Source: CALCNS01 sp937897315 (GTDB lineage Bacteria; Bacillota; JAAYKD01). From it: a stretch of DNA of 64,000 nucleotides. Position numbers and translations under genes: made by a program. The notes below the pieces were generated by a model. It did no database searches, was not told where the DNA came from, and saw nothing but the letters and a program-made list of their open reading frames with translations. Location of the stretch: contig DAINOJ010000007.1 in assembly GCA_036744005.1 (NCBI GenBank), positions 44,172 to 108,171 of the forward strand. Reading direction: 5' to 3'. Positions within the stretch are counted from its first letter, which is position 1. Each line of letters begins with the position of its first letter. Shown piece after piece: positions 44,254-53,346 of this stretch.

Positions 44254-44973
44254 ATGAAGGACGAAGTTTATACTAGACAAGAGATCTATCAAATTGCTGA
44301 GCATACAGATCAGTTGGTAAAAGAAACCCAACTGCGTTATCACATAGGAAAAATGCTCAAGAGAAAATCCATTATGAGGGTTGGAAGAAATCTATATATA
44401 AAAGCAGACGGTGCAAAACTGAAAAGGCAATACAGAAACGTGTATTCTTCCACCACTGAAGAAATAATCGAGTTTATGAAGACTAAGTTTCCACTAATGG
44501 ATTATCGGATATGGGAACTCATCTGGCTTAATGAGTTCTTAAATCATCAGCTCGGGAATAATCTAATTTTTCTCGAAATCGAGAAAAATGGTTGTGAAGT
44601 TGTATTTCATTCTCTAAGAGAAATTTTGCAGAGTACTAGTGTTTTATTAATGCCAACCACTGAGCAATTGCTCTTATACAGAGAGCATGACTCCGTAATC
44701 ATCAACCGTCTTATTACAGAAGCTCCAAAAGGGAAACCTTATGTTCATAATGTGCTTTTGGAAAAAATTATTGTGGATCTTTTTGCTAATAAAATTTTGT
44801 TTCACATTTTGTCCCCAGCAGATTTTCCTGATGCAGTAAGTGAGATGTTCAGAAAGTACATTATAAACCAAACAAGTATGTTTCGTTATGCTAAAAGAAG
44901 AAATAAAGCCAGAGAAATCTATGCCTTTTTAACAGAAGAAACAGATGCAGAGCTTGTTGTGGAGGTTAAGTAA
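44254..44973 (+). CDS. AbiEi-like antitoxin/regulator (COG5340/DUF6577 type)
   Basis: 239 aa. An N-terminal winged-helix (TRQEIYQIA, LRYHIGKMLKRKSIMRVGRNLYI) precedes an AbiEi-like C-terminal region (SVLLMPTTEQLLLY, NVLLEKIIVDLF). It sits directly upstream of the AbiEii-type toxin gene, as in type IV toxin-antitoxin pairs, where AbiEi represses its own operon through two inverted repeats. Two such repeats are present upstream. The start has AAGGAGGC. This gene and the next are clearly AT-richer than the flanks, consistent with transfer. Confidence 0.85.
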   Translation: MKDEVYTRQEIYQIAEHTDQLVKETQLRYHIGKMLKRKSIMRVGRNLYIKADGAKLKRQYRNVYSSTTEEIIEFMKTKFPLMDYRIWELIWLNEFLNHQLGNNLIFLEIEKNGCEVVFHSLREILQSTSVLLMPTTEQLLLYREHDSVIINRLITEAPKGKPYVHNVLLEKIIVDLFANKILFHILSPADFPDAVSEMFRKYIINQTSMFRYAKRRNKAREIYAFLTEETDAELVVEVK

Positions 44974-46014
44974 TTGCTATCTAGAGAGAATTTCACGTTA
45001 GAACACATCATGAGAATCAAAGGAAATGTCCGAGTTGATCATACTATTCTTGAAAGATGTATTTATGCATTCGGTTTATTAGAAGCATTAGCAGTAGCAG
45101 GATTACCTTTTATATTCAAAGGTGGTACATGTTTAATGCTGTTACTGAAAACACCGAGGAGATTATCGACGGATATTGATATTATCGTAAAGCCCGGAAC
45201 CAACGTTCAGCCCTACCTACAGAGAGCGGCACAGATATTTCCGTTCATTTCTTTAGAGCAGCAAAATCGTTTAGGGAAAAACAATATCGTAAAGCAGCAT
45301 TATAAGTATACCTATGATTCTCCGATTTCGAAAAGACCATTCTATATCTTACTCGACATTGTATACGAAGATCATCATTATGGTAAATTAATACAAAAGA
45401 GAATCACCCACGATTTTTTAATCACCCACGATCCTTATTCGAATGTTTACATGCCAAGTGCCAATTGTATCCTTGGAGATAAACTTACAGCATTTGCTCC
45501 TTACACTACCGGAATTCAATTTGGTGTAGGTAAAGAAGTTGAAATTCTGAAGCAAATGTATGATATTGCTACTCTTATAGATGTCTGTGATGATTTCAAC
45601 GATGTATATAGTTCATATATTTCCACAGTTAAAACCGAGATGGCTTATCGCAGTTTAAGCATAACGGAAGATGAGGTCTTAGAAGATACGATTGAGGCTG
45701 CTGCGTGTGTCGCTGGACGCGGCAACTACAGAAAAGACCAATACACTTTGTTTCTGAAGGGGATACAGGGGATTACTTTTCATATTTATAGTGAAAGATT
45801 TAATCGGGAAACTGCTGCAAAAATGGCTTGCAAAGTTATGTATATGGCGGCATGCATCTTAACAAAAACCGAGTTCGAGAGAATTGAAGATTTTTTACCT
45901 TATGCACAAGAGAACATTTCAAACTCAAAATACGCAGTATTGTCATCATTAAGAAGGTTAGATCCCGAAGCTTTTGCTTACGTAGTGAAGAGCATTCATT
46001 TATTACAGACTTAA
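44974..46014 (+). CDS. AbiEii-like nucleotidyltransferase toxin
   Basis: 346 aa. TTG start immediately after the antitoxin stop, with GGAGG nine bases upstream. It is a DNA polymerase beta-type nucleotidyltransferase: FKGGTCLML (motif I), then the metal aspartates in RLSTDIDIIV, with a lysine/Asp region LGDKLTAFAP and the family's KQMYDIATLIDVC. Relatives (AbiEii/MenT) block growth by adding nucleotides to tRNA. The pair may serve phage defence or element maintenance. AT-rich, as is its partner. Confidence 0.9.
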   Translation: MLSRENFTLEHIMRIKGNVRVDHTILERCIYAFGLLEALAVAGLPFIFKGGTCLMLLLKTPRRLSTDIDIIVKPGTNVQPYLQRAAQIFPFISLEQQNRLGKNNIVKQHYKYTYDSPISKRPFYILLDIVYEDHHYGKLIQKRITHDFLITHDPYSNVYMPSANCILGDKLTAFAPYTTGIQFGVGKEVEILKQMYDIATLIDVCDDFNDVYSSYISTVKTEMAYRSLSITEDEVLEDTIEAAACVAGRGNYRKDQYTLFLKGIQGITFHIYSERFNRETAAKMACKVMYMAACILTKTEFERIEDFLPYAQENISNSKYAVLSSLRRLDPEAFAYVVKSIHLLQT

Positions 46015-46039
46015 CGTAGATCCTACCAAGGAGGTAACC

Positions 46040-46582
46040 ATGATCCTACACGACCTACAGACCGAACGCTTGATCTTAAAAGGCATATCTGAAGAAGACA
46101 TCGATTTCATTTTTCAGCAGTTTTCTAACGATGAAGTAAACCGCTACTTGTACGATACAGAACCGACGAAGACACGGCAAGACGCAGAAGACATCGTGCA
46201 CATGTATACGCAGCAAAAAGAAACCAAGGCCTACCGTTGGATTATCACATTGAAAAGCGATAACACCAAAATCGGCACCCTTGGCTTTCATATTTGGAAA
46301 CGCGAAACCCAAACCTGCGAAATCGGCTATGACCTTCAGCCGGCATACTGGGGAAAAGGCTTTGGCAAAGAAGCAGTCAAAGCGATGTTAGATTACATCA
46401 TTCCCACACTCCAACTCAACACAGTCACCGCTTGCATCTATGAAGAAAACATAGGTTCTTCAGCCTTGGTGAAGTCCTTGGGCTTTACCGACAGCCTAGA
46501 ACGCAGGACCGAACGATTTCGTGGTAAAGAATATTTGCATAGTATTTATAAGAAAGGAGTTCTTTATGAAACGGATCAATAA
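46040..46582 (+). CDS. GNAT acetyltransferase (RimJ/RimL-like)
   Basis: 180 aa. It has the N-terminal LQTERLILKGISEEDID and acetyl-CoA motif A (IGYDLQPAYWGKGFGKEAVKAM cut to YWGKGFGKEA), then NIGSSALVKSLGF. The family acetylates N-termini or small molecules; the substrate is unknown. The start has AAGGAGG. Its last 17 bases overlap the start of the SLH gene. Confidence 0.9.
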   Translation: MILHDLQTERLILKGISEEDIDFIFQQFSNDEVNRYLYDTEPTKTRQDAEDIVHMYTQQKETKAYRWIITLKSDNTKIGTLGFHIWKRETQTCEIGYDLQPAYWGKGFGKEAVKAMLDYIIPTLQLNTVTACIYEENIGSSALVKSLGFTDSLERRTERFRGKEYLHSIYKKGVLYETDQ

Positions 46583-47015
46583 GAAATTCTGTCTCTTGAT
46601 CCTGTCTCTCTCTCTTGTCCTCACCCTAGCACCCATAGCATCTGCCGAAACACTGGTTCATGACTACGATACAAGCTGGGCGAAAGATGCCATTGAACAA
46701 GCTATTGCATCCGGAATTGCTCAAGGTTACCCCGACGGCAGTTTTAAACCCGAAAACTCGATTAGCCGTGCCGAGTTTTTTGAATGGACCAACAACATCT
46801 ACGCCTTCACCAAAGAGAGTGGCACAATTTATACAGATGTCCCCAGCAACGCCTGGTATGCTCCTGTAATCGCTAAAGCAACCGCTACAGGTTATGTGTT
46901 TGGTTACCCAGACGGGAACCATCGACCCGGAAGGGGAGATTACGCGACAAGAAGCTGCTGTGATTATGAACCGTCTCAACTTACTTGGTCTGACTCAAAA
47001 TCCACTGCCGTTTAG
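46566..47015 (+). pseudogene. SLH-GerMN-Gmad2 protein, 5' part (frameshifted)
   Basis: ATG with AAGGAG, then a signal peptide (NKKFCLLILSLSLVLTLAPI, cleavage after ASA) and two S-layer homology repeats (IEQAIASGIAQGYPDGSFKP; VIAKATATGYVFGYPDG). The frame is lost after GYPDG at 46911-46918. Deleting one A from the AA at 46917-46918 gives GYPDGTIDPEGEITRQEAAV and continues into the downstream frame, so one gene of about 445 codons (46566-47901) was intended. It is a sequencing error, a recent mutation, or slippage. Confidence 0.85.
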
Positions 47016-47901
47016 CGATGCAGAAACGATTGCTACTTGGAGCAAACGGGCAGTGCAAAATGTAGCAGATGCTCAAATCATGCTCGGGTATTCCGACGGT
47101 AGCTTTTTACCGGACGCCCCAATCACCAGAGCCGAAGCCTTGGTAACAATCACCCGTGCTTTTGCCAAACAGACCATGAATGTAGCCGTCTATTACATTA
47201 AAGCCACCACCAACGACATGATTCTGGTGCGAGAAGTGCATACTGTAGAAAAAAGCGTAGGCATTGCTCGAGCCGCTTTGAACGAGTTGATTTCCGGCAC
47301 TCCTCTGACCGAGGGAGCATATCGTGTTCTGCCTGAAGGTACTACAATCTTGGGACTTACGATTCGAGACAATATCGCCACCATTGATTTTTCCCAAGAG
47401 GTTCTCAACGCAAATGTTGGTTCCACCGCAGAAGCGCTAGGTATTGCCAGCATTGTCAACACACTCACCGAGTTCCCGACCATTGAGCAAGTGCAGTTCT
47501 TTGTGGAAGGTTCCGCCGAGAAAGCCATGGGTTGGTGGGGTCATGTCGATCTCTCTATCCAACCCTTCCAACGCGATCTCACCAATGTATATGCACCCGC
47601 TATTTGGGTCACCTCTCCGGTTTCAGGGCAAACCGTAACCAGTCCCCTGCATATTCAAGGAGTTGCCCAGGTTTTCGAAGCCATGGTCAGTTACCGCCTA
47701 AAAGATGCCAACGGTATTGTCTTGGTGCAGAGTCAAACCATGTCCTCAGACGGAGCACCGGCACACGGAACCTTTGATGTGGTTCTTGAGTATCCTGCAA
47801 CCGCTTCCGGATATGGTACATTGGAGGTCTATGAGGTCAGCATGAAAGATGGCAGTGACCGCAATGTAGTGGTCATTCCCATTGAATTTGTGATGAAGTA
47901 A
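46894..47901 (+). pseudogene. SLH-GerMN-Gmad2 protein, 3' part
   Basis: In the other frame, it continues the second SLH repeat (TIDPEGEITRQEAAVIMNRL) and adds a third (ADAQIMLGYSDGSFLPD). Next come a GerMN domain (AVYYIKATTNDMILVREV, LPEGTTILGLTIRDNIATID) and a Gmad2 immunoglobulin-like domain (VTSPVSGQTVTSPLHIQGVA). GerMN and Gmad2 are typical of sporulation/germination and envelope proteins, and SLH anchors to pyruvylated wall polymers. No own ribosome site was found for this half. Confidence 0.85.
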
Positions 47902-47946
47902 CTGAATTGCAGTTCGGGAATTCATCGCAAGAAAACATTAACAGTC

Positions 47947-47985
47947 TGAAGCCCTCTCAACGAATGTTGAGAGGGCTTCATTTCA
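47947..47985. terminator. Bidirectional terminator between the SLH gene and the regulator gene
   Basis: A 15-bp perfect stem (47947-47961 with 47966-47980) and a 4-base loop, followed by TTTCATTCT. It lies between convergent genes. Confidence 0.87.
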
Positions 47986-47999
47986 TTCTCGGTATTAAG

Positions 48000-49322
48000 T
48001 TAGTTGAATAGAATCCTATATACCTTTTGTGGCCGACCCTTGGTGCGGGTCGACATTTCGTGCGATACCACTGATAAGCCGCTTTTTTCCAAGTTTCCTA
48101 AGATACGATTCGCATTACGAAGTGTCACTCCCATGTGAGTGGTAATATCGCGAGATGTTAATTCGTTAGAACTTTGTAACTGCAAAATTGAGATTAGTTT
48201 CTGTATGGTTAAAGTCGATAACTGAGCTTTTTTTGCTAATGCTTGAACATCGGAAGGGGCTTCGTTTGATACAGTTAATAGAGTGCTACTCCCCAGAGGG
48301 CCAATGAGATTGTTGTTTTCATCAATCAAAAAGCTCATACCATGATTCATCGCTTCTTGCTTAGCGTTCATGGCGTTTCTTTTTGCCTGCATGACCGTAT
48401 TACCAACACCATATCCAATAATCACTTTAAAATCTAAACACTTGATTAGATGTTGCTCCAAGTGCTGCTGTTCAAAATCGACAATGTCATTAGAGCTCTG
48501 AATATTTGTGATGATCGATAACCCGTCATTCTCTTGTTGGATTAGGTAATCGGCAATTTCGTTATATTTGTAGTCGAGTAATTGCTTATGTAAAGAGATC
48601 ATGTTCCATTCGTCTACCAAGGGATCGTGTGATTTTAGTGGGCTCATTGAGATGACTAACGGCAAATTGGCACTGAGCTGATTGATTTTAATGCGATGCT
48701 GAACCGAGATGACGGCATTTAAGATATTCTCGAAGCGGGAGTACGCCAGAAAGCAAGGAACTTCTTGGATTTTCAATCGTGGATATATACTGCTGAAGAA
48801 ATTGATCACCAAATCCAATTTCTGTTCCGACCAAAGTTTTCTGATTTTTGTAATAATCTCATCTTCAACATGCAATAAATCATCCAAAGAAGCTTTACTT
48901 AACCACTGTTCAAACTTTTCTGACACAGCTGATATGGAATCAGATTCACTAAGCAGTTCAAGTACCGAGGATCTATCGTCGATCTTCAATAAATAATCAA
49001 AGGCAATACGACTCATATCGAGATCTCTATTTTCAATTTTCAAGTTTAGTAGCATTCTATAAATATTCGCCAGATCAATTTGCACTGAAACCAGCGGTTT
49101 TTTCATAGCTGCATAACTCAATTCAACAACTCGTTTTGCTACAGAACCACTGATCAAGAATCCATCCGCTTTGTCCTCTAAACCAGCATACAGCAAGGCT
49201 AAGTGACGAAAATCCATATATTCATGGATTTCAAAAGCATAGGAGGATTGGATTTTCTCTAAAGCACTGGCGAAGTGGTTATGCAGATCCGGAGTTGTAA
49301 TAATGATGATTTTTTTGGTCAA
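48000..49322 (-). CDS. Three-part transcriptional regulator of the DUF5058/M20 cluster
   Basis: 440 aa. Residues 1-115 resemble a PrpR/receiver-like sensor (KKIIIITTPDLHNHF, ADGFLISGSVAKRVVE, KPLVSVQID). The middle has a GGDEF/GTP-cyclohydrolase-III-like segment (IIGYGVGNTVMQAKRNAMNA). The C-terminus is a winged helix (SSNELTSRDITTHMGVTLRN, TKGRPQKVYRI). The combination is one I cannot name. It is divergent from the membrane-protein and peptidase genes and likely controls them. The start has AAGGAGGAG. Confidence 0.78.
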   Translation of the reverse strand: MTKKIIIITTPDLHNHFASALEKIQSSYAFEIHEYMDFRHLALLYAGLEDKADGFLISGSVAKRVVELSYAAMKKPLVSVQIDLANIYRMLLNLKIENRDLDMSRIAFDYLLKIDDRSSVLELLSESDSISAVSEKFEQWLSKASLDDLLHVEDEIITKIRKLWSEQKLDLVINFFSSIYPRLKIQEVPCFLAYSRFENILNAVISVQHRIKINQLSANLPLVISMSPLKSHDPLVDEWNMISLHKQLLDYKYNEIADYLIQQENDGLSIITNIQSSNDIVDFEQQHLEQHLIKCLDFKVIIGYGVGNTVMQAKRNAMNAKQEAMNHGMSFLIDENNNLIGPLGSSTLLTVSNEAPSDVQALAKKAQLSTLTIQKLISILQLQSSNELTSRDITTHMGVTLRNANRILGNLEKSGLSVVSHEMSTRTKGRPQKVYRILFN

Positions 49323-49464
49323 GTCAACTCCTCCTTCTTTGCGCTAATCGTATCACGAACTATTCCTTAAATCAACCATAAATCAAGCATAAAAGCAAAA
49401 ATTAATAGTCAAATCACAGAATAACAAGTCGGAGTGGGATTTCAGATTGTTTGATAAAAAATAG

Positions 49465-49493
49465 TTGACATTTGGGAGAACGTGTAGTATATT
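49465..49493 (+). promoter_or_regulatory. Promoter of the DUF5058/M20 cluster
   Basis: TTGACA (49465-49470), 17 bases, TATATT (49488-49493). The 313-base divergent region (49323-49636) also carries ACTATTCC three times in slightly varied form (near 49352, 49490 and 49504), possible regulator sites. Nothing else is seen in it. Confidence 0.75.
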
Positions 49494-49636
49494 CCTAATA
49501 AAGACTATTCCATATATATACCACAAATAAACCTGAAGTTCATGAAAGAACAAAAAAAGGGGGGTCACACGAAAAAAGCAAGATCAGCGAAACATCCCAC
49601 GTCTCTCATTTAGAAATGGATTAGGAGGACTCGAAG

Positions 49637-50356
49637 ATGGAAAACGATTATTTAAGCATTGCTAATTCGAATTTGTTATTCTTTATTTGCCTAATACCCA
49701 TAGTCATCGTCATTATTCAATCAATTATGTTTTTGAGACTCAGTAGGAAAGAAGCGAAAAACTTAAATATCCCCGACGAAACGATCAAAAAAGTCATAGC
49801 AAACAGTGCGATTTTCTCCATTGTCCCATCATTGCCCATTCTTATTACGCTGGCCATCCTCATGCCGGTTTTGGGAAAATTCATACCATGGTTGCGTTTG
49901 TCGGTTATCGGATCAGCGATGTATGAAAGTATGGCCGCCGATATAACAATCAAGTCTTTTGGTTTAGGTGGCCTGGGTGCTGCTGAACTCACTCCGACGG
50001 TATTTGTGGGTATCATTTGGGTCATGACGTTAGCAATCTTAGTTTCACCGGTGCTCAATGTCGTGTTGCTCAAATCGTATGATTCAAAACTCAAAAGTTT
50101 CCGGAAGTCGGGCGGATTCATGGCTGCAGCCGTTGGATCATTATTCATTGGTATGTTAGCAATCATGGGTGTGCCGACCCTCTTCAACTTTAAGAACCCA
50201 GTGGGCATTGGGGTTTCGGTCATTTCCGGAGTCGTCATTATTCTCTTTGACAGAATTGCCAAAGCAACCGGCAATAAAGTCTTAAGCGAGTTTTCATTTC
50301 CCTTAAGTATGGTCATTGGTATGGTTTCTGCCATATTCCTGGTCAAATTATTTTAG
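49637..50356 (+). CDS. DUF5058 family membrane protein
   Basis: 239 aa, about six helices. The family-type segment ESMAADITIKSFGLGGLGAAEL lies near residue 95 (written in part: SFGLGGLGAAELTPTVFVG). No function is proven for the family. Placement before a second membrane protein and an M20 amidohydrolase suggests a two-component carrier for an N-acylated or peptidic substrate (inference). The start has AGGAGG. Twenty bases separate it from the next short leader and gene. Confidence 0.85.
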   Translation: MENDYLSIANSNLLFFICLIPIVIVIIQSIMFLRLSRKEAKNLNIPDETIKKVIANSAIFSIVPSLPILITLAILMPVLGKFIPWLRLSVIGSAMYESMAADITIKSFGLGGLGAAELTPTVFVGIIWVMTLAILVSPVLNVVLLKSYDSKLKSFRKSGGFMAAAVGSLFIGMLAIMGVPTLFNFKNPVGIGVSVISGVVIILFDRIAKATGNKVLSEFSFPLSMVIGMVSAIFLVKLF

Positions 50357-50370
50357 AAAGGAGAATTCAA

Positions 50371-51081
50371 ATGAACGAATCCAAAAATACAACATCGTAT
50401 GATAATACCGTTCATCGATTGGGCAGAGTATCCACAATCATCATGCTCCTTGCTTTAGTGGCAGTTCCCACTGCTACTGCTATTCTTTTTAATGTGCAGG
50501 TTGATGTAAACAAGACGGTTACGGCATTCTTGGGAGCTTTCAGCCTCTTTGGCGTCATTGGTACCATTGAGTTCTTCTCCTATGCTCCCGTCTTAGGTGC
50601 CGGCGGCCAGTATCTGTCTTCGATTACCGGAAACATCAGTAATATGAAGTTGCCCGCAGCACTGAGTGGTATAAAATTATCGAAGTTTGAACCCGGCAGC
50701 AAAGAAGCTGAAGTAGTTTCAACCATTGCCATTGCGATTTCTTCCTTGGTAACAACGGCAATTGTCTTTTTGGGGATGCTGTTCATTAGTATGTTTTTGC
50801 CGATTTTGCAATCTCCGGTTCTTGCTCCGGCTTTCTCTAATATGATGCCGGCGCTCATGGGCGCCTTAGCGGTACCCTACTTTATGAAAGATTTCAAAAC
50901 AGCTTCCGTACCATGTCTCATTGCAGCCATATTAACACTTGTTTTAGGATACTCCACTGTGGCAGGATTACAATCGTACTTAATGCCGGTCTTTCTCATT
51001 TTGACCGTTTTGTGGACCCGAGTCCTCTTTGCTTTTAAGAAGAAAGAGCAAAAAGTGGAATCAACACAAGAACAAAAGTAA
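50371..51081 (+). CDS. Integral membrane protein, partner of the DUF5058 protein
   Basis: 236 aa, about six helices after a hydrophilic N-terminus; basic and glutamine-rich tail. The segment FFSYAPVLGAGGQYLSSITG looks like a re-entrant or substrate loop, a mirror to the glycine-rich loop in DUF5058. I do not recognise a named family. It begins 14 bases after the DUF5058 gene with AAAGGAG and precedes the M20 gene by 13 bases, so the three form one operon. Confidence 0.8.
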   Translation: MNESKNTTSYDNTVHRLGRVSTIIMLLALVAVPTATAILFNVQVDVNKTVTAFLGAFSLFGVIGTIEFFSYAPVLGAGGQYLSSITGNISNMKLPAALSGIKLSKFEPGSKEAEVVSTIAIAISSLVTTAIVFLGMLFISMFLPILQSPVLAPAFSNMMPALMGALAVPYFMKDFKTASVPCLIAAILTLVLGYSTVAGLQSYLMPVFLILTVLWTRVLFAFKKKEQKVESTQEQK

Positions 51082-51094
51082 AGGGATGAATTCA

Positions 51095-52291
51095 ATGACA
51101 TTGCTTGAAGCTAGTAAAAATTTGAAAGAAACGATCATTAAGCACCGAAGATATTTGCACCAACATGCCGAAGTGCATGACAATTTGCCAATCACCACAG
51201 CTTATGTCATGGCACAATTAAAAGCCATGGGATACGATCCGAAAGAGATCAGCAAATCCGGAATTGTAGCTTTAGCAGGAAATAAAAAGCCCGGTAAAGT
51301 CTTCTTACTCCGTGCAGATATGGATGCCCTACCGATGGCCGAAGCAGCTGAAGTCCCCTTCAAATCGCAGACTTCAAACATGCATGCCTGTGGACATGAT
51401 TTCCACACCTCCATGCTTCTTGGGGCAGCCCAATTGCTCAAAGATCACGAAGATGAAATTGAAGGTACCGTAAAACTCATGTTTCAACCGGCAGAAGAAA
51501 CGTTGTCGGGAGCGAAAGCCATGATTGAAGCGGGAGTATTGGAAAATCCAAAAGTCGATGCTGCTGCAATGATCCACGTGGCTTCAGGAGTCAAGATGCC
51601 TCCAGGTGCGCTTATTATACCGGGAGCAGGGGTTTCTATGGCCTCAGCCGATTGGTTTGAGATTAAAATCACCGGAAAAGGCTGTCACGGTGCAATGCCA
51701 CATAACGGGGTAGACCCACTCAACGTACTTTCTCATGTGCACCTAGCCCTACAAGAAATCATTGCTCGAGAAGTTCCTCCCGGTGAAAAGCTGGCCTTGA
51801 CAATTGGACAAATGCATGGTGGAAATACCTCCAATGTCATTCCGAGCGATGCTTATATGACCGGGACTTTACGGACTATTGATGACGATACTCGTGCTTT
51901 TGTCAAAACTCGCATGACAGAAATTTCAACTGCAGTGGCCACCGCTTTCCGAGCAAGTGCAGAAGTGGTCTTTACCCATGGGTGTCCTTGTATGGCCAAC
52001 GATGCAACCTTGCGCAAGCAAATTGTGGAATACAACACGGCCTTGTTGGGGAATCACGCGGTGATTGATATGGACAAACTCCCTAAACAAGAGGCGGGCA
52101 TGGGTTCAGAAGATTTTTCTTACATCAGTGAAAGAGTTCCCAGCGTGATGATGGCCTTGGTTGCCAATGCAGCCAGTGGGGAACTGTATCCAATCCATCA
52201 TCCAAAGGTCGTCTTTAATGAAGATGCCTTACCCATTGGTGCTGCGGTTTACGCGAACACAGCAATCCAATGGTTGAAAAATAACTCGTAG
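51095..52291 (+). CDS. M20D family amidohydrolase/carboxypeptidase
   Basis: 398 aa from an ATG with AAAGGGATG. Metal ligands: LRADMDALPMAE, HACGHDFHTSML, QPAEETLSGA (catalytic Glu), and the terminal His in PIHHPKVVFNEDALPIGA. The substrate-binding dimer domain includes GCHGAMPHNGVDPL. This subgroup includes N-acetyl-amino-acid, N-acyl and IAA-amino-acid hydrolases. It is cytoplasmic and probably deacylates what the two membrane proteins bring in. Confidence 0.92.
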   Translation: MTLLEASKNLKETIIKHRRYLHQHAEVHDNLPITTAYVMAQLKAMGYDPKEISKSGIVALAGNKKPGKVFLLRADMDALPMAEAAEVPFKSQTSNMHACGHDFHTSMLLGAAQLLKDHEDEIEGTVKLMFQPAEETLSGAKAMIEAGVLENPKVDAAAMIHVASGVKMPPGALIIPGAGVSMASADWFEIKITGKGCHGAMPHNGVDPLNVLSHVHLALQEIIAREVPPGEKLALTIGQMHGGNTSNVIPSDAYMTGTLRTIDDDTRAFVKTRMTEISTAVATAFRASAEVVFTHGCPCMANDATLRKQIVEYNTALLGNHAVIDMDKLPKQEAGMGSEDFSYISERVPSVMMALVANAASGELYPIHHPKVVFNEDALPIGAAVYANTAIQWLKNNS

Positions 52292-52303
52292 ATTAGGGAG
52301 AGA

Positions 52304-53188
52304 CATGGAACAAGGGAAAGTTGCATTGCCTTTGGATTACCAAAAATGGAAAGAAACCCAAACATAAAATTAGATGTAAAAGGCATGCTGATACTGGTCG
52401 TCTTTGTTGCAAGTTTAGTACTTACCCTAAACTATGCTCCCAAAATTGGATGGACAAACCCAACGATTTTACTCGGGGTTGCCAGCACGATTGTATCGCT
52501 TCTGATCTTGGTTAAAGTGGAGCAGCAAGTGGAAAACGCCAATGGACAGCCGATTATTGCCATGAGCTTGTTCAAAAACAAAGAGTATTCCATCTTGTTA
52601 ATCATCGGCTTATCTTGCTTTTACTATAGTACCATTATGCTAACCTATGGTTCTTTAGCCGCTTTCCAAATTATACGAAGTAATGCAACAACGGTTGGAT
52701 TGTTGTCGATGCCTCGTACCATCATCACAATGGTCTTACCTGCTTTTACTGGAATTTGGGTAGGGAAGCACAGAGGAAACTCCTGGAAGTCTATGGCGCT
52801 CGCATCGGGATTAGTCGCTCTGGCCATGCTTCCTTTTACCATGATCTCCTCTTCCTTCTCGATTATGATCTTTTTCGTCTTGTTCGGCGTGACCGGCATT
52901 GCCGAAAGTTTTAGAGCCGTTTCTATTACACCTGCAGCCCAAGCGACCTTAACCCCTGAAACCTTATCGACCGGCACAGCCTTGTTGAATTTCATAAACT
53001 CCTTAGCTGCCGTATTGGCAGGTTCTTTTGGGGGATTACTGTTCAACTCGGCGCAGGGAGACATTGCCAAAGGTGTGAGCCAGGCGTTTGTATCGGCCGT
53101 TGTCGTTTCCACTCTCGCTTTCTTGTTGGTGGTTTTCTTTATTCGCAAGAAGCACATGCAGGACTCAGAAGACGTTATGGCTGCATAA
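52304..53188 (+). pseudogene. 5'-truncated MFS (14-TM DHA2) transporter
   Basis: The C-terminal 280 residues of a drug:H+ antiporter-2 type MFS protein, with about eight helices (KLDVKGMLILVVFVASLVLT onward). Homology-like sequence extends a little upstream of the ATG at 52346 (reading GLPKMERNPN), but the first six helices and the signature motifs A and C of the N-half are absent. The ATG at 52305 with AGGGAGAG opens only a 20-codon frame. It is a deletion remnant and probably non-functional. Confidence 0.75.
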
Positions 53189-53232
53189 GTGTCAGCCTGT
53201 CTTACAGTGAATCAGTCGTGACGAAACAAAAA

Positions 53233-53299
53233 AAAGGAACTCTCTTTGTATCTGGGTCAAGCGTAGCTAAGCCCAGATGCAGGAAGGGTTCCTCTTTTT
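53233..53299 (+). terminator. Terminator after the MFS remnant
   Basis: AAGGAAC (53234 on) pairs with GTTCCT (53288-53293) and an inner GTATCTGGG/CCCAGATGC stem (53248-53280), then TTTTTA. Confidence 0.82.
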
Positions 53300-53346
53300 A
53301 TCGAATCTTGCAGAGCTAAGAGTTCATTGAGGAGGAATGCGGTTTT

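Noticed and set aside
52305..52367. 20-codon frame with a good ribosome site
   Set aside because: Probably residual start sequence ahead of the truncated MFS gene; too short and featureless to call a gene.
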